Assembly (NCBI RefSeq): GCF_013373865.1
Contig: NC_050467.1
Coordinates: forward strand, 40,861,692-40,925,691
DNA length: 64,000 bases
Direction: 5' to 3'
Origin: Monomorium pharaonis
Taxonomy: Eukaryota > Arthropoda > Insecta > Hymenoptera > Formicidae
Part shown: positions 48,772 through 61,323 of the stretch, in pieces
Position numbering within the stretch: the first letter of the stretch is position 1
How the letters are laid out: each line of letters begins with the position of its first letter
Notes under the pieces: generated by a model
Seen by the model: only the letters and a program-made list of their open reading frames with translations
Told to the model about the DNA's origin: nothing
Databases searched by the model: none
Program-made: the position numbers and the translations under genes

Positions 48772-50474
48772 ATTTGTTTCCTTTTTTATTTTACAATATT
48801 TAACTAAACATTTTAATAATTCAATTAATTTTCCCAAAAAATGTTTTATAATCTCATGTCACCTTATAATAAACTTTATTTTTAGATAAACTTACTCGTA
48901 TATAAAGTTTGTGCGAGTTCACCCTCGTATGCACAATCTATAAATCATACAATAAATCATACAAGAAAAATGCATATCAATCAATAAATGGCACATCAGG
49001 ATTAAACATTCATTTTATGTATCTGTTCCAGCAAATCCATTTAAAACAACAGATCTGTGAAATGTCATATATTTTTACGTTAGATTGATGTATATATGCA
49101 TCTAAATGCATAACGCATATCTAATATAATTGTCATAGTTTTGTTACAAAAAAAGTTTCTTCATCATTCACTGAGCATAACAGCGGAGTTATTTGATATA
49201 TCGACTACGTTAATTCTGTAACACGTAAATGTACTCACACAACACAATCTAACCACGGATCATAAGACATCTTAAAAACACATTACTAAAAAAAGTCTTA
49301 AAGATATTAGAAAGTTGTCTAAATGATGTCATAAGTACAATTTTTTTTACTTTATGTAGCCGTAAAAGTACTTACGTAAAATTATTATTACTTTTATAAA
49401 TATCACGTTAATTTTTATTACTTATTGTTTATAACTTAAAAATTATCGCGGTTTAAACGTTTTAATTAACATACTAATGCAATGTAAATGCTTCGACTTT
49501 GATTAGCCCATAGCTATTAAAATTTCGTATTTTATAAGTAAAATTCTGTACCTTTTGTTTGATATACGAAATTAATGAAATTGAAATATAATAGCACAAC
49601 ATATGGCATTAATTAACACAATTGACTTATGTGTAGTCTTTAGAATTTTAAGAAAGGCCATCGGTCTTGACACGCAATCAACCACTATATACATTGTATA
49701 CACAGTCTCAATCATACATAAATTCATATTCCGGCACGCCTACCTGTCAACTGTTCGTGCGTGTCTCGATTATGCGTTCGTCTGGAGTATTGTTGAAGAA
49801 TCCATGATGTTGGGAACACAAGTGTGTTTCCAATGCCGGTAGTTTTGGGACGTCGAACGTCTAATCAAGCAAATATCGATCGCATTGCCTGCTGACTATA
49901 CACACACGTTACACAGTCGTAGAGAATTGCAATCAAACAATTCGTAACAAGTAGTATACAACATATACAGTACGCGGAGTGACGTATATCCGCGAGCCGT
50001 AAGTATTAGTTTCCGCTAAAGAACAATAAGAACATTGTTCGAACACTCTTATTACGATGGCGATTCAGTCGCCGTGAAAAATGAAGGCGTCAACGCAGTG
50101 GAGCAGTACGGCGCAGAAAAATATTTCAAAATGTCGACGTCGGTATCAAAGAGCGTTTAAGACTGCTTAATTCTCCTCACTCGGAGACGGTAACGGCAGC
50201 TGCTGCTGCCGTTGCTGCGGCAGATACGCCGCGCAGAAAATGCTGACAACCCTTTACTAATGTTCGCAATTCCTTATTCCGCGGGGATCATTTATAAAAC
50301 GCCACGAGCGGCTTGTCCACCGAGATCCCAGGATAATTTGTTTGGAATTTGGTCTGGAGATTACAGAAAGTGTAACACCTTGATTAATACCGCGAAGAGA
50401 TTCGAGAGGTGAATCGAGACTGGATTATGAAGAGTTCTCGCGGGTGAACATCGATTATGCACGCTTGATTTGTC

Positions 50475-50479
<5 letters not shown>

Positions 50480-50507
<28 letters not shown>
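50480..50507. repeat. (CT)n microsatellite
   Basis: A perfect CT tract of about 28 bp, continuing into pyrimidine-rich sequence. Confidence 0.95.
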
Positions 50508-50509
<2 letters not shown>

Positions 50510-51234
50510 ACTTTCTCCTCTCTACTGCTCCTCTTTAATCGTAATTCGGTTCCGTTGTCAAGCTGAAGGCTACATTATGCTCCATTCCTCTCTCGCAAGA
50601 AAGTCAGATTCCATTAAAAAAAAAATTACTTATGTCTCTTTTAACGTTATGCAATGTCCGAAAAATAAGTATAGCCGCTAAAACGATTTTCTGCAAAGAG
50701 TGTAAAGAAAATAATACGATCGGGCTCGTACGTACGAAGCAGAATGGAATTTCTCTTGCGTCCGAAAATTACTGTAATTTTAATACGGATGATATACCAT
50801 TTCATCGATATCCGTTTAGAAGATCGTTCGGCTTACGATCTGCTCGTGGGCTCTCCTACGCAGCGTATACTTTATGGCTCGGAAAATTGAAATTTTACTC
50901 TGGTATAACATTACGGAAATGTGGTGCTACATTCGAAAATTGTTACGCGCTGTTCGCTGAACCATTAAACGTAGTACGAGGCAAATCAATTAAGAGAACT
51001 TCCAACTTATTTTCTATTCGCTGGAGAAACAATTCGGTGTACATCTGAAATAAAGAAAAAAAGAGCCAATATTTCCATTTCCGCGAAGCTTCGATAATTC
51101 CTGCAAAAAATTTCGACTAAAATCACATTCTCGCACGTCGCTAAAAACTTTAGGAATCCTTAGAACCGGTCGTTGAAATACCTATATCTTTCTTTTCATT
51201 AAACTCTTAAGGAACGCGCACATACGTATGCGTG

Positions 51235-51280
<46 letters not shown>
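51235..51280. repeat. (GA)n microsatellite, 46 bp
   Basis: A GA tract with one AA interruption. A frame running through it translates to Arg-Glu repeats and is an artefact. Confidence 0.95.
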
Positions 51281-52429
51281 TGCAGGTTTTGTGAATCTTG
51301 CAAAGTGCGGTAGGTGGGTGGACGAGTCTCAGGCACGATATCCATTTAAAAAGCCCATCAGTCCCGATCGTCTTGCGAATAAGCGCGCCTCTGTGAATAG
51401 CCTTTTCTACCTTCTCAGGAATTTAAAGATGCAAAACCGCTTCTGTGTACAGATACCCGGTGCACTTACTGCGAGCCGCTATATTTCGCAACAAATAAAG
51501 TGCAGTTGCCGGTCTCGGCAACAACGGCAGATTGTAAGCAGACACCTAATTCAGAATTAGCTTTGCGCCTCCGGGTTTCTTTGTAATCCGAACTCTCCGG
51601 GTAGGCTCTTTGAAACGGTTCGCATCGTCGTGTATGTCGCCTCGTATATCCCCGACGGAAAGGTAAATTCCTTATCCGGATAATCCGTTGAAAAATCGAC
51701 GATATTCCCGTTTCTTTAGTCGAGTTGAATTTACAGTACTAAATCAGTGCATGTATCATCGAAGCAATCGTACACTGTTGAATATTAAAGGATCAAATTC
51801 AAATCAATTCATTGAGTTAAATGTTTTGATACTTTTTACTTTTGTATGTGCGTGTTGAAATTTATAATTTTAACACAAAAGATACAGTTAAAGAAACAGT
51901 CGATTAAATAAAATCAAGTAAATATAATAAAAGTTTATGAATTAGAAATAATGATAAAGTGGCTATTTTTGAATCAAGAAATAACTCTAGTTGGGTATCG
52001 TTCGACGTTACGAATTTAACAGTAAAGTTCACACGAATTTTGCATCTTTATTCGTGCAGCTTATTCGGGTTTTCGATATCGCGGTTTGAATGCCCGAAGA
52101 ATGTCTAACGCTCCACAGAAAGTATCGTGACTTATTGTGCGGCAAATGCGACAAAACTGCCACAAGAGCGAGAGGAAGGAGCGCGAAGGACCGGCCATCC
52201 CGCTATTCCGGCGAGTATTGAAATATTTCCGACGGAATTCCCATAAAGCGCGGTTGGGCTACGAATGAATGAACGGCCTGAATCACCCTCTCGCCATCGT
52301 CTCGCTGGGGATTCATAATTCTTTCGGGGAACTTTTTACTGTCATTTTCCACCTGCCGGCCGCCATTCTCACCTGAAATAAAGCCCGGCGCGACGCGCAC
52401 GGGCCATTGTTCGCCGCTGTCGAAACTCG

Positions 52430-52470
52430 CCTATCGATCCTCCGACGCGGAGGGCCGCTTCATCGATAGG
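52430..52470. repeat. Two-step hairpin
   Basis: CCTATCGAT (52430-52438) pairs with ATCGATAGG (52462-52470). Inside, CCTCCG pairs with CGGAGG around an ACG loop, leaving an asymmetric GCCGCTTC bulge on the right. The inner stem is GC-rich. No function is assigned. Confidence 0.55.
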
Positions 52471-53007
52471 TCAATCTTTGCCACTTGCGTACACCCGTGT
52501 GTATCGCCGTCAAGTGTGGCCCGCGTCAACAATCTACAGCGCGACGTGTTTACGTTTAGCGCCCAGCGGCGACGCGCGACCGTCCGCGCGAAGCAATTTG
52601 TCAGCGCGATGACAAGAGAGGGACTCCTCGCTCGCGAAGCGCAAAGTTAGGCCGGCGTCACGAAGCCCGCAACTTTTCCAGGACTTTGACGTACCGTGGA
52701 TGTTCTTTCCTCGCGAGGAAGAAGGTCGCGTCCCAGTTTCTCTCCGCGGGAGTAACGAGCAGCCCTCGGAAAGGCGGACCCTCGTTAATTTATTCAAAAA
52801 CGTAATCGAGTTCCCGGGGAAACGAAGTTCGGTGACTTGTTACACGGGGAATAGTCGTCCCGAACGAAGTTTCGAGCGAGTCGCGCGGGAGATTTGCGCT
52901 CGGAGTTTTTACATTTCTCAGAAAGCTGCTTGATATTACAGAAGCGGCCGCGTCACCGGAAATAAATCGTAAAACGTAAACAGGATTGCAGGCGGTGCGC
53001 GCTCAAC

Positions 53008-53040
53008 GCTAAACCGCCGTCGCGTCGTCCGCGGTTTAGC
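53008..53040. repeat. Perfect 10-bp stem hairpin
   Basis: GCTAAACCGC (53008-53017) pairs exactly with GCGGTTTAGC (53031-53040) around a 13-nt CpG-rich loop. Confidence 0.6.
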
Positions 53041-55350
53041 CGGATCGGTCATAAAGGTACATACGTACGGAAATTACTGGGACTGTTACGAGTTCTGGGG
53101 GAAAAAAAAAAGATTTTCGCGCTATCGCTCCTAAATCTCTACAAACGGTTTCCACACACAAATCCGAGTAGCCGCCAGCTGTGACCATTTGCCAATTTTA
53201 TTCGACGATACTTCACAGATGGACTGCAAGCCTTCGATTTTTATCCGGATTCCGCTGCGATCTCGTTTGACGATTGCAGTTTTAATTAACGCGCCGTACG
53301 GCATCTGTCAGCGAAACGACCGCATCGCGCACGGTGCGCGCCGCGATGACGCGGCCCCCTCGGTTACGATAATCGCGTTGATTGTTTACAAGCTGAATTC
53401 CCGAGCGGCAGAAATTAATTCGATTCGAAGACCTCCCCCGCAAATTGCACGCGAGCAAAAAACGCGCGTGATTGTTAAACGAGCGAAGCATCCGGCGCGC
53501 CGTAAAATGAACGATAATGTAATCAGGGTTGCGAGAGCCAAACGAAAAATACAACCGATCCGCCGAATATGCGTCACGTGTTTTGCGAAGATTGGAAATT
53601 CCAGGCGTAAAATGATGACCGATGTTCCAATTATCGATTTGCACGCGCGCGGCTCCGCGGACCGCGTCCAAGACCGATTTCATTCGTTCTTGAACTGTTT
53701 TTGCAGATCGCATTAGTTATTAATCACTCGTCGGGAGTACACTTGAAGTCCAATCATTTCCCATCTCCCGCCACGACACCTTCTCTCGACGCTAAACGCA
53801 AATTTTCCTCGTTAAATCGAAATTTGCTCGTTAACGTCGAAACCGCGAACGCCAGGTATCGTGATTGCGTATGAATATCTACGTGATCTTTATAGCGAGA
53901 GCCGCGCGCACGCAGGATGCTGCTTCTCGTCTGATTTCACCGAGAATATTCCCGTATTCGTCGGCAAGTAATACTCTCATCACGCAGGAGTCCGCGATGT
54001 AATTTCCCCGTATGATTTATGGCGGCTATAATGACCGAACGAAGGTCACGATCCCGACGAGATCTTCTGGAATCGATCGAAGTCCGACGCAGGTCGTATA
54101 CTTTCGGATTAATGCAACCTAGGAAATCTTGTACGCCTTTATTTATTTCCTTTATTATTCGCACCGAAACTATTTGCGATATTGTGCATCTTTTGCAAAT
54201 TAGTTTAGAGCGTTATTGAAGATTTGCTCGATTTGCTCATTCAAAGATCGGTTGAATCGATTATTTGAGAAATAACATAAGTAAAAAAAATGTAACTTCT
54301 AGAGAATTAAAAAAAAACTGTTTTTACAACTACAATACTTATTACTAAATTATATATAATTGGATCATTTCTTGTCGTGAGATTTTTAACAAATTTAGCA
54401 ATCTCAGCTCTACATCGTTACATCTAATCTTCGTTCGGTCACTGGGACATTTTTCTTGTGAAGAAAACACAGCCGACCGACTCATGATGTTTCTCATGTG
54501 AATGACGGTTCTGTAGATCTGTCGAATAATACAGTGTTTGAAGGAAATTGTGTGTCTGACTCCCTTAATACCTCAATTTCGACACAAATTGACACGTGTT
54601 TCTCAAATGTGAGCGATTCAGTCTCGCGAATCCATTACGTTACGTTCCGCGCGTACTCGACAAAAGGCCAATCTCATTTTTAAAGTCGCTGTAAATCATA
54701 CACGACGAGGTAACAATCCACCTCGCGTGTTCGTTAACGCGCGGTGTTCGCGGCCGAAGAAAACGTGCTCGAGAGAAACAGCTCCGTCTAGGACGCCGTC
54801 TACCACGGCCGCGTTTAACCTCACCGCTCGGCGTCAGGTATTTCGCTACCGCTTACCTGTCCGGCCAGTTTTTTGTCGGCCGGGTTCGCTCGAGCACCGC
54901 GCGTGAACGGACGGACTTAGCGCCGCGTTACGGATTGCGCCAACTCGAGCGGGATTGAAATTCATCGGGGGCGCGTCGTCGATCGGGAAACGACGGATGC
55001 CGCATCGACCAGCGATATTCCAATCAAAGCTGATAACGGCCAACAGCAGGACAAGATCTTACGTTGGGTTAGATGCGATCCGGAATGATTATATCCGGGT
55101 GCAGTCGGCGGATTGGGAAACGAGATAATGCGCGCCGCGTACCATTTCCGACTACGTTGTTCGGTGGCGAACTGACTTTCACTTGTTGCTCTCGAGTGGC
55201 GTCTCTTTCGAGGATCGCACCGGGTCCTCGTGCAACGCCTTGTGACCCCTTTGAAGTCGTGTCCGACATTTTTGGCATTTCGCGATCGCGCGTTGAGCGT
55301 AGTACGTCCATTAGGTAGAACGATGGGAAAACGCATGAGTTCGTGAAACA

Positions 55351-55800
55351 AATTTTTTTTTAACGATCTGACGAGGCGCCACGACGGGAACGATATTTGC
55401 AGTTTAATCAGCACTATTGCAGAATTGCGAAGTAATGTGTCAGTTGTAATGACGTTACAGTTACATTTTTTTTTTAGTAATGGATTTTAGTAGTAGAACG
55501 GTGTTGCTCTTTTTTTTTTAGTGACTGTAGCGGTAATATAGTTACATTTTTTTTAATAACGAATTTAACAACTACTTTTATACAGTTTTTTGTAGTTATT
55601 TTTTTAGATTTTTAACACATTTGTGACAATCTTTTAAATTGTATGTATATTGTGTGTTTAATTCTTCAGTCTCTTGTTTCAGCATCGAGAAAGTAATGGA
55701 AAAGGTAACGATAACGGTAACGAGTTAGTTTTTAGAATTGGTAACTAGTAACGGTAATATATTACTTTTAAGAAGTAACTTTCCCAACCGTGTTGCTCTT
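55351..55800. mobile_element. hAT-like element remnant flanked by an 11-bp direct repeat
   Basis: GTGTTGCTCTT occurs at 55501-55511 and 55790-55800. Reading in from the right copy on the minus strand, the end starts CGGTTGGGAAAGTTACTT and continues with AAAAGTAATATATTACCGTT. This resembles the TGTTGGGAAAGTTACTTT-type ends of a known group of hAT elements (recalled family pattern). hAT elements make 8-bp target duplications, consistent with a core inside the 11-bp repeat. No matching left terminal repeat follows the left copy. Two partial copies of a GTTACA-T-run-AAT block (about 55455-55485 and 55540-55570) suggest rearrangement. Confidence 0.5.
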
Positions 55801-58140
55801 GGAACCGCGAAATTGTGAACGCCGAAGGTGAAATACCGCGGAATGAGTAGCCGACTTTGCGCGTGTGTGTGTAGAGTACGTTACACGTGCGCCCGTACAC
55901 CTTGACGGCTTGGTAGTTAATGGATGCTTAGAGGTTGATAGCCTTGAGTCCAGTGTGGGCTCACGACTGGCTCTACCACGACCGACTGATTCTTCGGCTC
56001 CATCTTCCCTTCCTTGCCCGATTACTCTTCACCTCTTGGAAGCGCCGCTCTTTCTGTGTTACTCTCGTTCGTCCATCCATCTCCTCCTCCGTCATTTCCA
56101 CCGAGACTCCCCGTCGTACTCGTGTGAGTCTTGATAGAAAAATTCTTGGTCTTCTATCAAGAGTCGAAAACAAATGGTGTGAAATGTTACGTTTAACTTG
56201 GTATTTTTGTAAATTTGACTGGCACAAACTTCAATCACTTTGACCGACATATATGTATACAACGCATATTCGTGCAGTTAGTTAGTGAATAAAAAATATT
56301 TCAATAGGGGTTAGGAAAAAGTAAATATTAATAAATTTTTATATTACATCTTTCTAACGAAACTTTTTATTAAATATAGTAATGTGAAATTTTATTAATC
56401 TTACTGTTTTATATCTTCTAATGGTAAAATATAATCAAACTTATTAAATAGTGATATTTTTATATTCATAAAATTCTTTATGCAATTTATTATCTTTATC
56501 GAGATACTCCGATACATAAATGTATGTAATCTTTGTCCTCCTCCGTGTCACTGATCGACTCTTTTATAAAGTTGGAATTTCAATACCTTTTAAAGAAAAG
56601 AGAGCTCATCTATTCTGTCACGGAATTTTTCGTAGAACGTGCTATGGCATTAGAAACATTGCAAAATCCAATATAAAAAAGATTAAGGGATAAGGGACTA
56701 AATAAGCACATCCAACAAAGTTTTCGGACCTACCACAACATTTGTGAACAGAGGTCAAGAATAAAGGCATTTATGCAGGTCTTTTTTGCATCTTTCAGAA
56801 GAGAGTTTGAAATTCTTAAGAAGGCTTAGAAATAAAGCAGAATAAAAAGAATAAAAAGAAGTAAAAAGAAGAGCGACACTAGCTTCAAATATGCATATAC
56901 ATAAATGTAAAATAAAAGTATGCTATGAAATGACTGAAACACAAGTATTCAGATTAACAATGTCTTACAGCCAAGTAATTAAAAACTGCCACTCTAATAA
57001 TGATATTCTAAATCTTTCATAAAGTACCCGCGAAAGGATTATATTATGTGGATGTGATGAGAGGAGGAGTTTTTTCGCAGTTTTACGAAAGAAGATAACA
57101 ATTTTATCGTTATTCTATGATAAAGAGACATCCCGTTCCCGCGCTGCATAGTGTAACGTCGTAAATCATTTAAGAGAGTGAGTCCTGAAAAAAACTTGAT
57201 GCGCAACTGCATTAAAAAATTCTTAAACAGTCTTCGCGCCGCGCGTCATATTTAGAAAAATGGAGTTACGAGAAATTCTCATTAAGGCGACGATAAGTTT
57301 TGCGACATTAATGACGAGACGCCTTATGCATGTAAAGCCATTTAGTCGCGGCACGTAGCGCCTTCGGTGGAAAGGCGGAAGAAGAGGAATAAAAGGAAGA
57401 ACTGCGCGAAGAACTTAAGGATATTAAGATAAAATCAATAGAGAACTTAGTTTGGAGGAAGTGTTCGCGCTCGCGCGCGCACACGCGCGGGCAGCTTGAG
57501 AAAACTTCGCTCTTAATTAAGGTAATGGTGTCCGAGCACACAAACGTAACGGACTGCGAGAGCGAGATGTCGAGGATAGCTGGTGGACGGTCGGTCGCCG
57601 ATAAGACAAGAACCGGGTGAGTGAGGAAGAGGGTAGTAGTAGGAACGGAGGGACTAAGGGGACCTTCTGTTCGTGTCCCTTTCCGTGAGTTCCTGGTACA
57701 TGGCCGGCTCCGTTAGCTTAGTCACCGGCAACTACCGGAGCAAACACAGAACTGGCTGCGGTCGTGCGTTTGTCTGACTGTGGACGCAATTTAGAGTTGT
57801 CTAAGGTGCCACCTGCATCTTTGACACTGTGCGTAAATTTAAATGCTAACCTGACAGCGTAAATGGCGTTCCTCTCTCGGTGAAATCCTTTTTCCGGAAA
57901 CGTGATAGGTCGAGTGTAACGCACCTCACGCCAAAAGACCGTTATAATAATGTAAATTTTTGCACAGGCAGGTACGTAGCGTCGTCGGGTATGATTTATC
58001 GCACAAATGAAATTTACGAGTCAATTAGAACGTATTCTGTAAATTTATGCTCTATAAACAATTCGCGGACGCGGTAATACTCGTCCTCGTCCAACGTCGA
58101 GTGTCTTGTTTAACATACGCTCACGAGCGTTGATAATCGT
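55801..58140. other. Mixed non-coding segment
   Basis: A CpG-richer part (55800-56250), AT-rich DNA (56250-57120) and another mixed part (57120-58140) contain only short frames (up to 102 codons at 55935-56243, plus) without motifs. A degenerate 9-bp tandem (GAATAAAAA units) lies at 56840-56870. Confidence 0.5.
56840..56870. repeat. Short A-rich tandem repeat
   Basis: About three units of GAATAAAAA or GAAGTAAAAA. Confidence 0.75.
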
Positions 58141-58760
58141 ATTAAATTTCGAAGAAAATAATCGTTTATTCCAATGAAATTTTGTGTCTGATGATTGTGA
58201 CGCTTACGGTGAACGTTAGAAATATTAGACGCAAATTTTGACACAGTTTATCCCGATAACATTACAAGAAAGTTTAAAAAATGTTTATTGTGCTTTTAAT
58301 AAGGCATGTCTGGAATGATAAAAAGACTTACTTGTTTAATTTTTTAAACTATTTATAGAAACATACACACACACACACATTTAAGTACACTATACATATG
58401 GAAACATAATATATTTTAGTATAATAATAAATAATAGTAATAATTTTAATGAATGCAAATAATAAACAGACTTACTGAATAATAGATGCCTATATGTAGT
58501 AGTAAGGATATATATTAATTACAACTAAAAAGCGAGATTACAGTTTAAATGTTGATTTGATTTCTAATCTGAGTAATAAATTGATAATATTGTATTGTAA
58601 ATTAATGAATCAAATATAACATATTATTTACATAATGTATACATAATATAATAAAATTAATTTATGTTCCTATGTATATATGTAGGTCCTAAAGAATAAA
58701 ATAAATTAAATGAACTTTATTCAGTTCAGATATCTTATGATACGATCGATGCGAACCTCG

Positions 58761-58810
58761 GTGCATGAAAAACAAAACGAAGTTAATACTTTCGTATGCG
58801 TTTCATGCAC
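58761..58810. repeat. 50-nt nested hairpin
   Basis: The outer arms GTGCATGAAA (58761-58770) and TTTCATGCAC (58801-58810) pair perfectly over 10 bp. An inner ACGAA/TTCGT pair surrounds a short A/T-rich loop, with six and five unpaired bases between stems. It is compact enough to be a structured RNA element if transcribed, but transcription is unknown. Confidence 0.5.
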
Positions 58811-59085
58811 GATTAATCATTGTTATTCACGCCTGATTACCAAAAAACAGTACAATGCCTCCTCTCACCGAGCAATTATTTATCGCTTTATGAAGCAATG
58901 GCGTTTTCTAATATTCATCGGCAATATTATTCGGTTGTATTATCGCGCCATGATTTTAGTTCTTCCGTAATCTGCACATAATTTGTTCAAAGATGACTGT
59001 AGAAGTAGATAATATTTGCTCTTTTACATTCTTGTTTTGTTTGAAAATATCAAAACATGTAGTCCACTATTCCATTATTTATGGA

Positions 59086-59113
59086 ATATTATTTATTACA
59101 TATTATTTATTAC
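59086..59113. repeat. Perfect 14-bp tandem duplication
   Basis: ATATTATTTATTAC occurs twice head to tail (59086-59099, 59100-59113), directly followed by an abrupt GC-rich CAGGCGCGGCGG. Confidence 0.92.
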
Positions 59114-59894
59114 CAGGCGCGGCGGACATCACTGTGACAATAAGAGAAAAGTAAATATTTGTGAGATAAGTATTTATAATTGAATGTTGAAATAATTAAA
59201 ATTAAAAGAAGCGTCATTTTAATTACTATACGTTAATAATAATAATATATTGCCAAAAAATGGTTGTAATTACCATAATTACCATATTAATAATTATTTT
59301 ATTAATGTGTATAATGATAAAAGAAAATTATACAATAGAAGCTGTCAAATGCAAAATTATTGCACAATCAATAAGCGAAGTATCGATAATACTGCTTCAA
59401 AACTTGAACCTAACAAAAACCTAATAAAGAACTAATATGCAGTATAAAACGATTTGATGAGTATCATGGTGAGTAAAAGACAAAATAATTATTAAAAAAA
59501 TTAAATACAATTGATCATAAATTATAGTCATTTTGGTGTCAATTATATTTACATTGAATGATATCTATTTTATCGTCAATACATTATGCGTCATTATTTT
59601 TTACTAACATAATAGTAATAATTATAAAAATAAAACACCTATACTACCAACCGTAATTATTCCGACATAAAATTATATATAATCACAAATACCAAGTTTT
59701 CTCTCGTGTGCGTATTTTGCGCACGTATAACGAGTATAAAAACACACGTTATACATATTACACGCGGTGAATCTCTCAAAATTTTTTTCCTTCCGCCCGA
59801 CAGTGCAGATTTATTCCTTTTATCGACGTGACTCTCTCCGTGACACTGTCCGAGGCCGGACTGCCGGAGCTTACTCTCCGGCGCTCGATGTATT

Positions 59895-59900
59895 TATAAA
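59895..59900 (+). promoter_or_regulatory. Possible TATA box
   Basis: TATTTATAAAG occurs here in otherwise GC-rich DNA. An initiator-like TCCATT lies with its A at 59930, about 35 bp downstream, slightly farther than the usual TATA-to-start distance. TATAAA motifs are frequent by chance, so this is a weak candidate. Confidence 0.2.
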
Positions 59901-60306
59901 GTGCGCAACAATTTGTACGCGAGCTCTCCATTAAAACCGCTTCCATCCGTGTCGCGTTGAATATCGGCTGACAAAAACGCTCTCTGCCTTCATCGCCGCA
60001 TCGACGCGGATTAACGGCCGAGTATCCACTCGGCGAGTTTATCGGCGCTTCCCTATTATCGCGCGACCGGAGTTCTCTTTCGGAGCCGAGTTACGCCGCT
60101 CCCGGCGCGAGGACAGGACGGCATTTTCCCGCGATTTCCAGCCGCGAGGCATCCGCAGCAAAACTCATAAACGCTTCCCCGGATTTGAATCCCACCCGCG
60201 AGCTGGCTCCCTTTTTTTTTTTTGCGAGCGTCGGTCGTTGATTGCGGACGGCAAAATGCGTCGTAACGCAAGACCGGCTGGCTGGCCGGCCGGCCGGCGT
60301 GCGTCA

Positions 60307-60325
60307 GGAGAGAGAGAGAGAGAGA
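60307..60325. repeat. (GA)n microsatellite
   Basis: A perfect GA tract of about 19 bp. GAGA tracts in insect promoters can bind GAGA-type factors (established for Drosophila), which would fit the promoter-like context. Confidence 0.9.
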
Positions 60326-60608
60326 AAGCGAGAGAAGAAGCGCACGGTGTCCGAACTTGCGTGTGTCGAGCGCAACGATGCAGAACATGGGGAGTTTTAC
60401 GCCGAGAGAGTCGAGCTGCGCGGCGGGGTAGGACGCTTACGAGTCGAGAGAGAGCGAGAGAGGACGGGGGGAGGGGCACGGTGCACGCAGTAACATGTTC
60501 GCGCCGGACTGCACGGTTGGAAAAGGGATCGGGTTGGTCCGACCGGCAATAAGAGATCGTCCGTGGAGAGAAGGGATCGTCGCCGGCCGTGGAAGAGCGC
60601 GACGGCAG

Positions 60609-60614
60609 GTGAGG
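60609..60614 (+). promoter_or_regulatory. Candidate splice donor
   Basis: GGCAG followed by GTGAGG matches the metazoan donor consensus well (exon end at 60608). Without transcript data it is only a candidate for the end of an untranslated exon. A weaker donor, AAG then GTTAGT, begins at 61324. Confidence 0.2.
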
Positions 60615-60853
60615 AACGGGACGAAGGGTGACGGCAGACCATCGAGGGGAACCGAGAAACGGATGGGGAACGACCACGGGACGATCGAGGGGCGAGAGGG
60701 GCTCGAGAGTGCGAGCGAAAGAGCGGCAGAGAGGGGAAGAGGGGGAGGCGAGCGAGAGAGAAAGAGCGAGTAAGAAGCGGCTCGGGAGGGGGGATAAAGA
60801 GAGACGGAGCGAGCCTGTTAGGCTCGGCGTCCGCAACTCCGTAGCGGCGCGCC

Positions 60854-61323
60854 AGTCTCGGTTTGCCGTTCCGACGTGACGGATATTCGCTCCGCGGCGG
60901 TCGCTCGCTTCCACGTGGGGGCAGAGCTCCTCCGGCAGCTGCTCTGTCCGCCGACGTTGTAAACCCATTGTCGCGCTCTCGAGAGTTTGAAACGCGTGTA
61001 GCGCGCCGGCGGCGGCCGTGTTGCCTGGCCCGGGCGAGAGCCAGCGGGAAGGAGAGTGAAGATAGCTTCGCGCGTTTCGTATACACGGCTAACTTCAAAG
61101 TGCAGTGACACGGTGCCCGCTGCTCCAACGTAAGGTGCCGCGCGGCGGTGATTGTGAGACTCCGAGACGAGAGTGTTGTTGGTTCTCCTGCCGTTTGGAG
61201 TTTCTGTTGGATTACCTGAAGCACGTCGCCCCCCCTCGGGACAGACGGAGGGGAACACTCGGCTGTGTTTTCTTCACGGGACACGGACGCGGCCAACGTC
61301 GCGGGAATCGCAGCGCGAACAAG
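60854..61323 (+). promoter_or_regulatory. Candidate untranslated first exon with promoter
   Basis: An initiator-like CCAGTC has its A at 60854. Exactly 27 bases on (60881-60885) GGATA fits the degenerate downstream promoter element pattern RGWYV at +28. No ATG occurs on the + strand between 60666 and 61404. AAG/GTTAGT at 61321-61329 could end the exon. Each motif is individually weak, and CAT is also rare on this stretch, so base composition explains part of the ATG absence. If real, the gene reads rightwards out of the window. Confidence 0.22.

Larger units (their letters stand above)
47661..49730. other. Very AT-rich non-coding stretch
   Basis: Only short AT-driven frames occur (for example 48069-48272 and 48707-48889, plus). 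It includes a (TTTA)n tract and an isolated poly-G run. I see no other structure. Confidence 0.6.
49731..52060. other. Mixed-composition non-coding segment
   Basis: A 138-codon plus frame (50632-51048) and a 110-codon plus frame (51228-51560, starting inside a GA repeat) show no recognisable domain. A CTG-rich patch with GGCAGC/GCTGCC self-complementarity lies at about 50192-50222. Nothing supports an exon. Confidence 0.5.
52061..55350. other. CpG-rich block, no gene recognised
   Basis: A 175-codon plus frame (53189-53716) is almost wholly overlapped by a 143-codon minus frame (53282-53713), and 55069-55311 minus is overlapped by 55073-55318 plus. Such mutual openness is expected in CpG-rich DNA poor in TAA/TAG/TGA, and none of the peptides has a recognisable domain. 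The 54230-54640 interval is AT-rich. Two tidy hairpins lie at 52430-52470 and 53008-53040. Confidence 0.5.
58141..59800. other. AT-rich non-coding stretch
   Basis: A (CA)n patch lies at about 58365-58379. The 86-codon frame at 58710-58970 (plus) spans a hairpin and has no motif. A palindromic pair GTATAACG/CGTTATAC occurs at about 59726-59755. Confidence 0.55.

Noticed and set aside
50632..51048. 138-codon plus frame with several Cys residues
   Set aside because: Cysteines are irregularly spaced with no zinc-finger pattern. At this base composition several chance frames of this length are expected in 64 kb on six frames.
53189..53716. 175-codon plus frame and its 143-codon antisense partner
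   Set aside because: Mutual openness on both strands in CpG-rich DNA is expected from composition, and neither peptide resembles a known family.
60165..61296. Two long overlapping minus-strand open frames (267 and 299 codons)
   Set aside because: They are Ser/Arg/Pro-rich low-complexity translations of purine-rich, stop-poor CpG-rich DNA, overlap each other in different frames, and overlap open frames on the plus strand. No domain is recognisable.
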